64,000 nt of DNA. It comes from Isoetes taiwanensis (lineage: Eukaryota; Streptophyta; Lycopodiopsida; Isoetales; Isoetaceae). The translations under genes were made by a program, and so were the position numbers. This document shows, piece after piece, positions 10,948 through 21,400 of the stretch (within the stretch, counting starts at the first letter, position 1; each line of letters begins with the position of its first letter). The notes beneath the pieces were generated by a model. The model saw nothing but the letters and a program-made list of their open reading frames with translations. It was not told the DNA's origin and searched no databases. The DNA is taken from contig JAJEKV010000035.1 of the NCBI GenBank assembly GCA_021234155.1, positions 12,342,407 to 12,406,406 of the forward strand. The letters are read 5' to 3'.

Positions 10948-13083
10948 TTTTTTTTTTATTGAAGGCATCTATTTATATTAAGTGTAGGTTAAATATACAA
11001 AAAGACTTTTTTCAAGGGAAGTGTAACCCTATATCAGATTTAGAAACATTTAGAGATTTAAGTATCTGAAAAAACATAGTCTCTTTTGAACAGTATCAGA
11101 TAGAAACTAGTGAACTCCTTTGAGGTGCAGATTTGTCCTCTTCCTTGCTTTCCCCTTCATGATCAGATGGAAGATGCAGTAGGTGCATCTACAGTTGCCC
11201 GCTTGGCCATGTTGAACCTTCCTTTGGCATCTTTGGCCTCGCATATCAGATCTCTTCGAATGTTGTAATTTTGGTCACATCAGCAACCACAAAAGCAGAT
11301 GGCCTCGACATGTGCAGAGGTATCAACTGGGCCGAAGAATTTGATCCATTCCTTTTCGTGCTCGGCTTTGTTCTTTTTCCATTTGAGCCTCCTAGTCATT
11401 AGGAATAGAGTGTCTGCAACAATAAACAACTCATACATTAACACTTAGGATCCAATTGATATCATACAATACCTGTTTTAAAATCCCTTCCGGGGGAATA
11501 ATTTCAAAATCAAAGATAAAAGAGTTTCTCCCTTTCCAAATTCTCCACAGGAGGATATATATTCTCCAGTCCGTAGGGTTTTAGGCATGAAGAAATCCTT
11601 CTGATTCAGGGTAACTAGATTTTGGCCCAGGATCTCAGAGGCCAGTTCCAGAACCCATTCTGACCATAGGCAGGATCTGAAAAGATGGTTTTCATCTTCC
11701 TTGTGGGCAAGACATCTGTCACAAATATCAGAATTAGTCATAGAAAGCTTAAATCTCTTACAATTAGTAGCCAATCCCTTGTGTCAGAGCTGCCACATAA
11801 AGGTTTTGATTTTCGGATTAATTGGGCTGCTCCACATAAATTTGAGATTCCGTCTAGCCGTATCCGGGGAAACTCCCCATTTAAGGTGAATGGTAACAGT
11901 CTGATTTCTCATGAGAAATTTGTAGGCTGAATTGACTTTGTAACCGACTACACCATTGTGCTTCCAAGAGTCCGGGGAGTGGGACCATCTACCATTCATC
12001 ACTGTACAAATAATGGCTTCATAAAGCATCTGTGTTTGCTGACCTTCCCCTGCAAGGACTGAATTCTAAAATAAAATAATCCCATTATTATCATAGAGAT
12101 CTCTGATCATGGTAACCCCTTTTTGCTTCCAAAGTTTTGCTTGATCAGGGAAATGACAGGCTAGGCAAATGTCAGGATTATCCAAAATGAGAGCGGGATT
12201 CCAGAAAATGGATTGATCCATGGATAAACCCTTTTCCCAGCTGTACATCTGTCTAATTTCAAGCCAAGCCTTTATCCACTTTTTAATAAGACTTGGAGTA
12301 GTGGCTGGAACAGAGAATGGAAAAAAAATAGAGTGGGGCAGATCCATCTTTAGGTTTCTCCAACCATAAGGGTGGCATTTACTAATGTAATGCCTGATCA
12401 GAGTAGAGATGGGGCGCTTAATCTTATCATAAGAGGCTTTATGAAAATATTTTGCTGCCAAAGCCAATCCTTGCTTTCTGATATTAATAGTTCCAAGTCC
12501 ACCTTCTGCTTTTGACTTGCAACACTCTTCCATGGAAACCGGATGCCAGCATCTTCTGTTTTGGCCACAAGAGATAAACCTGCCAATAATACTTTGAAGC
12601 TTGTTAGTAACTTTTTTGGGAGCTAAAATAATGGAAGATTGGTAGACCTGCGAGGAGGAGATCATAAAATTGGCTATAATAGCTCTGCCATTTTTGGAAA
12701 GATATTTAGATTTCAGGGTATCCACCTTTTTATAAAAATTTTCAGTTATATCATACCATAAATCAGAGGCATTACTTCTGATTGCAAAGGGAATACCCAG
12801 AATTTTAGTCTTAGTGCATGGAGAGTAATACTTATAGCCAAAAAGGTCAGCTGCATGGGTGCCTTTGTCCATGTCCCTGGCTTGAATAGCTGATTTAAGG
12901 GGGTTGATTCTGCACCCAGAGGTTTGACCAAAATCCTGAAGGATATGCTGAGTGTTGATAATTGAACCTTGATCCATGGATGTCATTATAAAGGTATCAT
13001 CAGCAAAGTGCCCGTTGAGGATTTGATCCACCTGAGAATCCTCCAATATCATAGAGTGCAAATCATTATTAGTTGCACCATAT
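10948..13083 (-). mobile_element. 5'-truncated L1-type LINE, minus strand
   Basis: LINE RT coding begins abruptly near 13083, just upstream of the ADD box, and runs to a zf-RVT domain ending near 11478. About 500 bases of presumed 3' region follow. A T-run at about 10948-10958 on the plus strand would be the poly(A) tail. 5' truncation is typical of L1 insertions. I did not find a convincing target-site duplication. The 11130-11420 part of the tail has an exon-like reading (TRRLKWKKNKAEHEKEWIKF) that I cannot place. Confidence 0.6.
11478..13061 (-). pseudogene. LINE reverse transcriptase C-terminal half with zf-RVT
   Basis: 13061-12066 is a 331-codon open stretch with GHFADDTFIM near its start (the ADD catalytic pair), then GCRINPLKS, KILGIPF, NGRAIIANFM and GGLGTINIRKQGLALAAKY. 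Coding resumes in 12029-11784 (YKVNSAYKFLM, IKTFMWQL) and 11774-11478 (CDRCLAHKEDENHLFRSC), which is the zf-RVT domain. Breaks at 12066-12029 and about 11780 divide the protein. All parts before the ADD box, including endonuclease and ORF1, are absent. Confidence 0.88.
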
Positions 13084-13480
13084 CCTATGTATTTTCTCAG
13101 TGCACACCATACCTATGCATTTTCTATGTATACATAGACCAAACAATAGAACCCCTTTTAGTATATCAATGTTTTCTAATGAACTCAATATCCTATCCTA
13201 TATTTTTTCCTAATAAATACTATCCATAACTATGCATTTTCTAATATTTCCATAACTATCCATAACTATGCATTTTCTAATATTTCCTATCCATAACTAT
13301 GCATTTGCTATGTATACGTAAAATAAATAAAATAAACACACATCCCTCCCCCCTCCCCCCTTCTTTTTAGTATATCAATGTTCTAATAAACAACACAATA
13401 TCCTATGTTATATATTTTCTAATAAATACAAATCTTATGTATTTTTAATGGACATATACATGAATAATTTTTTAGTATAT
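13084..13480. repeat. AT-rich short repeats
   Basis: The stretch is AT-rich with recurring phrases such as CTATCCATAACTATGCATTT and TTTTAGTATATCAATGTT, giving an irregular array of short units. A C-run (CCCTCCCCCCTCCCCCC) lies near 13346. No coding potential is seen. Confidence 0.7.
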
Positions 13481-14403
13481 TATTTTAATATATTACTGTA
13501 CCACTCGTGCCTTTTCCCGCCCGTGCCTTTATTTTAATATATTACCCCGCCTTTTTTCCTACTCATGCTTGAAATTTGAAATTTGGTACATACCTCTTGA
13601 GTCGTTTCTTTTGGTACATATGTTTGGGTCTGTCGTTTTGGGCATGGCTCTAATTCCTTGCTTTTGGAGTAACACCTGCTTCCGGAGTAATCCCCTATGC
13701 AAGATAAAACAGATCTTTGAATCGGCAGAAGCAACAGACAAAACAGATGGGGACGTTTTTTCACAAGGTTTTTGCTGATTTCAGAAGGCAGCGAAGAATC
13801 TTACCGGAACCATCTTCGACCTTCTTCTGCGACCGTTGTTCCTCTGTCTGGTATCAAATGCTGCTTTGCTTTATAGATTTTGGGTTTTGGATTCATAACT
13901 CGCGCTATTGCACTTGAACCCGCTGCCGAACACGATCTGCCATACTCTCTGGCCCCTCTTCATGCTCCCTTTTGGTCTTCAGTGCATCTCCCGCTATGGC
14001 CATTAAATCCTTGGACATAGAAACACCCATTTGGCCGGTTTCATCCTATTCCTGATAAACGCATCTAAAAGACTTATCATCTACAGCCTTGTTGGTTCTA
14101 ACAGAATGAACAAGCTGGTATTTGCATTTTCGCTTCAAGCTGCGTTTTTTTGTGAGAAGAATAGCAGCGCCCCCAACTCGGAACGCTAATTTGAAATCTA
14201 GAATATTCTTGTTTTCTGCTCTGTTGTTCCGATCAGTGGCATTGGAGGGAAAATGGGATCAAATTGCTGTGAAGCAGAGCATGAATCTCAAGCAAAAGAA
14301 AAAGGAAAAAAAGGGAAGGATACCTGGATGATGAAGAGCAAGCGCAAAAAAGCTTCGAGGGTAGTGCTCCATCGCCAGATCAACAGAAACACAAGAAATT
14401 AGA
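13481..14403. other. Unassigned, no recognised gene
   Basis: Short ORFs occur on both strands (for example 13534-13764 minus), but none has a recognisable domain, splice pattern or family resemblance. Composition returns from AT-rich to balanced by about 13600. Confidence 0.4.
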
Positions 14404-14580
14404 ATGGATTGCTTAGTCTTGGTTTTAGGCATCATCCTAGCATTCATCCTTCGGTCCTTCGAAGCCGGATGTAGTGAAGATCAGCGGAAGAGATTGGAGG
14501 ATCGGATTTACGAGAGGATCGATTCCACAACCACCGCTAACGATGTTAAATTCTGTAATTGCGGTAAGCAAGTTGTCTAG
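14404..14580 (+). CDS. Small ORF or first exon, 58 codons, unrecognised
   Basis: ATG at 14404 opens a frame starting MDCLVLVLGIILAFILRSFE. It then becomes charged (CSEDQRKRLEDRIYERID) and ends in FCNCGKQVV with a TAG at 14578-14580. The first 16 residues are strongly hydrophobic and could be a signal peptide or anchor. The sequence TGCG|GTAAGC near 14562 would make a good splice donor, so this may be the first exon of a longer gene. No family is recognised and no downstream exon was found before the AT-rich DNA at 14826. Confidence 0.25.
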   Translation: MDCLVLVLGIILAFILRSFEAGCSEDQRKRLEDRIYERIDSTTTANDVKFCNCGKQVV

Positions 14581-14825
14581 GGATTTATTTCCTGAAAAAA
14601 AAAATTGTAACTCCCAAGAATGATCGCGTGGGGCTGATGAACATGGTGGGTCACGGATTGGGGGCGATGTCGATGTACCATGGCGTCGAGGATTGGCGGT
14701 GGCGATGATCGATTTGGAGCCAGATGTGGCACCTCCATTTGAAATTCCTCATCTCGGTGCTTTTTTTTTTGTGCTGGAATTAGATTTGGAATTTGATTGC
14801 CTTCTCGACTAGTGGGCCGAGAAAG

Positions 14826-15340
14826 GTACTGATTTAATTTAATTTAATTTATATTTGATTATTAATTTATAATTGATTATTTTATCAATAGATTAATTTA
14901 ATTTATTATTTAATTAATTATCTAATTAGCTTAATTAATTATTGATTATATATTAATAATTAATACTCCACCTTTGCCCCTTCCACTCCTCCTTTGTTCC
15001 TCTCCCTTTGCCCCTCCCACTCCTCTTTTGCCTCCCCTTTGCCCTCCCTCCTTGCCCCCGCCCCTTCTTCCAACTTATCCCTTCCCCTTTTGCTCCTCCC
15101 CTCCTCTTTTCCCTCCCCTTTTGCCCTCCCTCCCCGCCCTTGCCCTTCTTCTAACTTATCCTCTCCCTCCCCTCCTCCCCCCTCTCCCTCCCCCTCCTCC
15201 TTTGCCCTTCTCCTCTCCCCTCCTTGCCCCTGCCCCTTCTTCCAACTTATCCACTTCCCCTCTTCAACGTGTGGCTCCTCCTACCCTTCTCCTTATCAAG
15301 GTGTGCCCCCCTCTCCCTCCCCTCTTTTTTTTTTTGTATG
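14826..15340. repeat. Low-complexity DNA: AT-rich, then pyrimidine-rich
   Basis: 14826-14955 is built of TTTAATTTAATT and TTAATTAATTA units. 14966-15335 is almost pure C/T on the plus strand, with a loose tandem phrase near CCCCTTCTTCCAACTTATCC repeated at about 15060, 15140 and 15230. The proline/leucine ORFs across it are composition artefacts. Confidence 0.85.
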
Positions 15341-15490
15341 AGTCCCATTTTCAGTCCGAGTCCCAAAATTCGAGATTTGTCCCACTTTAATTAAATACGA
15401 CTTGCATTCTATAACAGTGAAAAAGCATTGAAGTGAAAACAAGAAAAAGGTTATTCATTAGCTAACTTGAGCATTGGCCTTCTTAGACAG

Positions 15491-15847
15491 CAGAGATGTC
15501 GGGATTTTATGGAGATGGCGAGTATGATCTCAGTGGATTTGCTGTCGGTATTGTGAAAAAGGATGATTTGATATACAGTAGTAAGATCTCAGTTGGTGAC
15601 TATCTAGTGGGGTTACCATCTACTGGCGTGCATTCAAATGGATTTTCACTCGTATGGAGGTTGGTATCAATAGATTATAACGTGTGCAGAGTCAGAGTTT
15701 ATATTTTCTCAGCTATTGCTAAAGATATACACTTGTAGGGTGTTAGATAAAAGCAAAGCTCCTCTAAATGAGACTTTTGAAGGGGCTGAAAATGATATTA
15801 CCCTTGGAATGGCATTGCTGGCTCCAACAAAAATTTATGTGAATCAG
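15491..15847 (+). pseudogene. Two exons of phosphoribosylformylglycinamidine cyclo-ligase (AIR synthase, PurM)
   Basis: The enzyme converts FGAM to AIR in purine synthesis, in plants mostly in plastids. The first exon (about 15491-15659) reads [20 protein letters not shown], then [16 protein letters not shown], the conserved central PurM region. The second (15739-15847) reads ITLGMALLAPTKIYVNQ. Exon 1 ends at GGAG|GTTGGT, exon 2 starts after TTGTAG and ends at ATCAG|GTCTAC, and the frame is kept across the intron. I see no upstream or downstream PurM exons. The next intron is cut at 15935 by the CACTA element. It is either a broken host gene or a captured fragment; retained introns exclude a processed copy. 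Confidence 0.85.
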
Positions 15848-15934
15848 GTCTACCTTCTTAACACTTTTTGTATCACTCTTAGTTGTCATATGTATAGTGG
15901 ATTTTACATGTTTGGAATGCTTCCATACACAATA

Positions 15935-15963
15935 CACAACAAGAGAATGGGCATTTAGCGACG
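15935..15963 (+). repeat. CACTA1 left terminal inverted repeat
   Basis: The 29-bp end CACAACAAGAGAATGGGCAT plus TTAGCGACG is a variant of the plant CACTACAAGAAAA-type terminus (CACAA instead of CACTA). Compared with the right end of CACTA2 (reverse complement of 49401-49429) it differs at only two positions. Confidence 0.85.
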
Positions 15964-16565
15964 TGGGTTTGCGACGTCTGAATCACGTGGCATCGCAATT
16001 GACGTGACCATGCGACGTCAATGCGACGTTACGTCGCAGGCACGTTGCATGCGACGTGTATTGCGACGTCTGACATCGTGACCTGGCAGATCTGTCACGC
16101 CAGGTGGATGTCTGCGCCAGGTGGACGCCAGGTGTCACGCCAGGTGGATGCTTGCGACGTCACGTCGCATGCGACAGTGACTCGGCCCATCTGTCACGCC
16201 ACGACAGGTGTCATGCCAGGTGGATGTCCGCGCGACATCGCGTGACATTACAGAATGTATGACACGTCAGTACGTATTTGCCACGTTTACTACCAGGTCG
16301 CATGTGACCTGGAACGTGACCGTTGACTATACGTCGCATGCGACGTGACGTACAGAGCGTATGACACGTCAGTACGTATTTGCCACGTGTACTGCCATGT
16401 CGCATGTGACCTGGCATGTGACCGTTGACTATACATCGCATGCGACATGACGTACAGAACGTATGACACGTCAATACGTATTTGCCACGTGTACTGCCAA
16501 GTCGCATGTGACCTGGCATGTGACCGTTGACTGTACGTCGCATGCGACGTGACGTGCCCTGCGAC
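15964..16565. repeat. CACTA1 left subterminal repeats
   Basis: Many copies of GCATGCGACGT, TGCGACGTCA and related palindromic words lie between 15964 and 16240. Three copies of a 102-bp unit follow, with GACACGTCARTACGTATTTG at 16261, 16363 and 16465. Short, reiterated, partly inverted subterminal motifs are where CACTA transposase proteins bind in characterised elements. That role here is inferred. Confidence 0.85.
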
Positions 16566-16577
16566 GTTACAGATTTC

Positions 16578-16585
16578 TATATAAG
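16578..16585 (+). promoter_or_regulatory. TATA box of the CACTA1 gene
   Basis: TATATAAG lies about 110 bases before the ATG at 16691, immediately inside the subterminal repeats. It is the only strong TATA box found between the terminus and the first exon. Confidence 0.6.
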
Positions 16586-16690
16586 TTACCCTTTTTCGGC
16601 CTTCATTGTTATTTTCTTTCGCTCCTCTTCCAGCCTAGCGCCTTTGGTATTCTTCTTTTTAACCAGATCTTATACTTGTTGCTGCCCTTC

Positions 16691-18337
16691 ATGGATCGCC
16701 ATGGTCACCGGCATGATCGACGCCTGGAGATGGCCAGGAGACAGATTGATGCTGTCTTGGGACCAGGGGAGGCTGGATATGTGGAACCGTCACATGTAAG
16801 TGACTGATTCTTGTATTTAGTAGCCTAGACATATATAAACTAGGAGAGGACGTGTACTGCGAGTAGTAAAAAAAAACGCAGGTGTTTTGGTCAAGGACAC
16901 GGTCGCCTCCACCTTGATGGAGAGGACCAAGTGCGCCGGGCCCAAACTCACCTTCATACCTTTCTGATATAATGTAGATTACAAAATTGAGGTGTCGCGT
17001 AGTCAAGGCCATATGTCGACTTCACCTTGAGTGGAGGGGACTCTATGTATCGGGGCTAGCGCGTCTCCAAAATCTTTATTGCAATTGAAACTTATATAAG
17101 GGTCGTACTCGGGAAAGGGCATGGTCGGCTTCACCTTGAGTGGAGAGGACTAGGTGTCCGGGCCCAATTCTGTCCATTTAGGGTTTAGGGTTTAGGGTTT
17201 ATACTACCATATTGTATCTATCACAGCCGTTCAAACTATTGTGCAGTATATAGTACTTACCTTTTGTAATTGGCAAAGGGACAAAATAGTTTGTGATTGT
17301 AAAAGATGTATGGGGCTGAAGCGGAGACTTAGAATGGTTGTTGAAGACCATCTGATAAGATTTGGTACATTTGAACAACCCACCAGATCTGATGCTCGTC
17401 ATGGATATCAGGTTGGTATACAATGATTATTTGTTTTTTTTGTTTTTTTGTTTTTAAGAGTATCTCTCCCAGTTCAAGTATATATTCAAGATGTTTATGA
17501 TATCTAAATATGTAGGTAGATGATGCTGATGTCTCCTCCAAACTAGATGTGGATTTTGGTTTAATGTTGTCCATAGAGGCATATGAGACCGAAGCAGTAA
17601 CCCGATTCATCAATAATGTGGATGGGTGCTGCTCAACGTTGAGTGTTCCCCTGCGTGAAAGAACACGAAGGGCTACAATCATGAGAACATTGCATGTGTC
17701 GCACATTTCCCAAGAACGCTTGGCATCACTGCCCGAGCGTGAAATTCCTGAAGAATTGCAAAGATTAGTCCGACCCTTTGTTAGAGGCCGCAAGACATTT
17801 GGCTTGTGGCTAGTAGACTTACCTATCCCTATGGATCAAGAATTTGCTTATTGGGGAAGAAGATACATCATTATGCGGAGCCGCATTTGTCCAGAAGCTG
17901 GATTCGGCCTTATCTCCGGCACGCGTATAGAAGTGGAGCGAGGAACCCACATTCCATTAATGCCATATGCAGGTCCCGAGTACGATTGGAAAACTTGGCA
18001 AACTTTGACTAAATATGCTTGGCGTATGAGGATTTATGGAATGAATTCCAATGCTACGTTGATAGCTGTGGGGGCATGTGATGAGGAGTTGAAGTTTATT
18101 GATGGTCGGCCAGGGGTTCATGGCAATATTGCAGGGTTCATCAACAGTTCTATTGACAACCGTGAGCGATGCAATTGTGAATTTTTAGAGTGTCAAGGAG
18201 GGGAGGAAGATTTTTTTACAAGATATGTAAAAGGCAGATTTATCATGGTGTGTGCTATTAAAAGCATAAACATTGGAGATGAGTTATTCATCAACTATCG
18301 CTATGATAGACCTCTCCCATTTGAGATGGAACAATAG
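16691..18337 (+). CDS. Transpos_assoc-SET domain protein encoded by the CACTA element
   Basis: The inferred gene has three exons. 16691-16795 (MDRHGHRHDRRLEM) ends at CACAT|GTAAGT. 17247-17411 has the Transpos_assoc pattern, CNWQRDKIVCDCKRC then VVEDHLIRFG. 17516-18337 is a single open exon. All junctions are phase 0, giving 363 residues. Residues about 213-354 form a SET domain: GFGL (219-222), GNIAGFINSS (293-302, where NHxC is usual), RCNCEF (308-313) and GDELFINY (344-351), which ends in the expected tyrosine. SET enzymes transfer methyl groups from SAM to lysines, often on histones; GNIA-F-I recalls the ATXR5/6 type. The missing histidine of NHxC leaves activity open. The gene shares its first exons with tnp2 and has no internal stop. 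Confidence 0.75.
16796..17246 (+). other. Intron 1 of the CACTA1 gene, with tandem units and a telomere-like run
   Basis: The intron runs from GTAAGT to TTGTGCAG. It contains three related segments with TCACCTTGAGTGGAGAGGAC or close variants (about 16905, 17020, 17130). At 17178-17200 there is a run of TTTAGGG units (about 3.5), the plant telomere or telobox motif. Related CACCTTGATGGAG-type segments occur in inverse orientation in CACTA2 at 41340-41640, linking the two elements. Confidence 0.65.
17247..17411 (+). CDS. Transpos_assoc exon (N-terminal zinc-binding-type domain of tnp2)
   Basis: 55 codons hold the motif C-N-W-Q-R-D-K-I-V-C-D-C-K-R-C followed by VEDHLIRFGTFEQPTR, matching the domain normally at the extreme N-terminus of CACTA tnp2 transposases. 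The exon is flanked by a TTGTGCAG acceptor and an ATATCAG|GTTGGT donor, both phase 0. It can therefore join either the SET exon at 17516 or the tnp2 exon at 18486 without a frame change. Confidence 0.75.
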
Positions 18338-18485
18338 TGTTGTTGTACTAAAAAAAAAAGCATTTTTTTTTTAATATGTTTTTTGTAATTCGTGAGTCTA
18401 TGCAGATGGTTGTATGTATTTTATACTTATTACATTATTTGACATGATGTTTAATACATTACTCCTGTTTAATGAACTCATTCAG
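18338..18485 (+). other. Spacer between SET exon and tnp2 body
   Basis: 148 bp, AT-rich, with A and T runs just after the SET stop codon, ending in a pyrimidine stretch and TTCAG acceptor. It can act as the SET transcript's 3' end and as the 3' part of an intron for tnp2. Confidence 0.5.
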
Positions 18486-21400
18486 AGCGGTCTCCATCCC
18501 GATCCATTAGTTCTAAGTTACAGGCAAAGGGAAACCTATCGTCGTGAATTTCAAGCCAGCGCGCACCAATAGGAAGATATTGCATACGATCAATATGAAG
18601 AGGATGAAACTATTAACGAACCCGAGAACGAAGTCTTTCGTGACGAGCCGATGCTCGATATGTTGCACGCTCTTCAAGAATTACCTGATATTGATTTAGA
18701 TGATGTCGAGGATGGTGGTGGAGAGGACATGGTAGAAGATGTGGGATACCCTTCGAGGATTGGTCGTACTGACGATGACCCTATTGTTATCGAAGCAGAA
18801 ACACAGTTATTTCCTGCGTCTCGAACCTCTCGTTTGTCGGCATGCCTGCTAATTCTCAATCTCCAAACCAAGTTCAAGTGGAGCAATGCAAGTGTCTCTG
18901 CTCTATTGAGGTGACATACTTATCAAGTCTTTCTATCTTACCACCATCTCCATCTTTTATCTTACCACTCTTAGATGCGCAGGTTATTGCACGAGAAGAT
19001 CCTTCCAGAGAAGAACAATATGCCTACCGACAGATCTCAAGTTAAGAAAATGATTCAAGCGACCGGCCTTGGTTATAAATTCATACATGCATGTCCAAAT
19101 GATTGTATGATCTTCTATCCCCCTGCCGAGCATGAAAAGTCCACTCATTGTCTCGTATGTAATGAACCGAGATACAGGAATGACCTAAAGGGAAAAAGGT
19201 ACCTCAGAAGGTTATTCGACACTTTCCAATAATCCCAAGGTATATGCATCACCACTTCTTACAAATAGTTGTAGATTCACTTATTTTCAGTACTTATATG
19301 TTGCCTATAATTTATTCTAATATATATAGGTTAAAGTTGATGTTCCGTTGCAAGACATTGGCTAGCCTAATGGACTTCACGGCTACACATGCATCTAGTG
19401 ATGATGTGATGCGAGTCCCGAGCGACAGTGCAGCTTGGAAGCATGTCGATGCGACATGGCCTGACTTTGGAAAAGAACCACGTAACGTGCGTTTGGGCCT
19501 GGCCACCGATGGCATAAACCCATATGGTACACAATCGACTGCATGGTCTACATGGCCAGTGATGATAGTGAACTACAACATACCCCCATGGTTGTTGATG
19601 AAGAGTGGGCACATTATTATGACTTTATTGATACCTGGGAAGAAAAAACCAAGTAATTTAGATGTGTACCTAAGAATAATTGTGGATGAGTTACTGCCTT
19701 TATGGAACACAGGTATTCAGGTCTACGATGCACATAAAAATGACGTTTTCAATCTTAGAGGCATACTATTGTGGACTATGCATGACTTTCCTGGGCTTGC
19801 CGAGTGTTCTGGGTTTAAGACATCGGGGCACTTCCCTTGCATGATATGTGGGGAAAAGTTGCAACACCGTCACTCTACGCAGCTGAAGAAAGTAGTATAC
19901 GAGGGTTTTAGGAAGTATTTGCCGCTCACGCACCCCTTCAGAAAGCAGCGTACACAATTCGATGGCACTGTAGACTATACAGAACCACCAAGCAGAATTA
20001 CCATACGAGAATGGGGTGAGCGTTGGGATAAGAAGGAAGAGGAGGAAAATCCGCAAGGGGAAATCCGCAGGGGGGCCCCTGCAGCTGAGGAAGTCGTAGC
20101 CGACCTAGACAGTGAGGATGAGGAATTATACAGTGGTGGCGAGGAAGCCGCGGAGGAGGAAGTCTTTACTGCCAATATGAAAAGGAAGTCTATTTTTTAT
20201 AGACTACCATATTGGACCGGCCTATTGATTCAACACCTTTTAGACCCGATGCATATCTTCAAGAACGTGGGAAACTCTTTATGGATACATGTATTTGGTC
20301 AAAAAGACACAACAAATGCCAGGATAAGGATGGACCTTAAGGTAAGTAATACAAAAAAGGAGGCATGGATCCGAGGTGAAGGGCAACCACTTCCTCCGGC
20401 AAAATGGGTTATTGCTAGGGCTGACCATCGAGCTATTTATGGTGATTTAAGGGCCCTTAGAACACCAACTGGTTATATGCAATCATTGCGAACCGCATTC
20501 ACAAGTACTGGGGAGCTGACTGGTTTAAAGTCCCATGACTGGCATAAGTTCTTGCATGTAAGCAATTGAAGTCCACATATATGCACTACTATTAAATGCA
20601 ACCCATGCATTTAATAGTTCTTCATGCAGTTCTTCATGCCCCTGACCTTTAGGGGAGTTTTAGACAAGGGACCATTGGAGGCAATAAGTGCCCTATATCA
20701 AAGGTCATAAGGTTGTTACCCATGTTGATTTAGTGGTCCCCCGTCTATTTTATTTGTGGCTAAGTTTTTTTTGTTTTTTTTGTTTTTTTTTTTTTGGACC
20801 TCATAGGTGGATGTGTAAAAAAACTATACCGAAAGACGAAATTGAAGAGATGAAAGTGAAAATGGCAGAGGCATGTTTCTTGTTGGAGAAGGAGTTTCCT
20901 ACGAGCTTTCTTGACAGTCAAACCCATCTTTTGGTACATCTTATTGAGGAAGTGGAGCTCGCGGGAACTGTACATGCGAGATGGATGTTTTTCTTGGAAA
21001 GGTTTATGAAGGTATTGAAGGATATGGTGCGTCAAAGAGCACGTCCTGAAGGTAGTATGGCAGAGGGATGGCTTGCGAAAGAGTCACTTTTCTATATGAC
21101 AGAATATATTTCCGCCGTACATCCAGATGCACCTCGCTTATGGAGTGATGAAGGGGACGAGAAGATTGTGGGGGTAGTGGCAGAAGGCAATGGTATGCAG
21201 AATTCATTTCCGCCTGATATGATCAATAAGGTTAATCAATTTCTTCTTTACAATTCGGCACCAATGGCAAAATAGATTGCTCGTTATGAGAACGCAAAGG
21301 AAGAAATGCAAGAGAAGAGGCATGAATGGAGACGACATAATAGACGAGCCCCGTATCCTGATAGATATGAACCCTTGCCGGACAAGATGGAAAGACAATG

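Noticed and set aside
14974-15390. Proline/leucine-rich ORFs of 115-138 codons
   Set aside because: They follow from the C/T-only composition of the tract; the same sequence is open in more than one frame.
16211-16543. Minus-strand ORF of 110 codons with repeated HMPGHMR phrases
   Set aside because: It is the translation of the 102-bp CACTA subterminal repeats.
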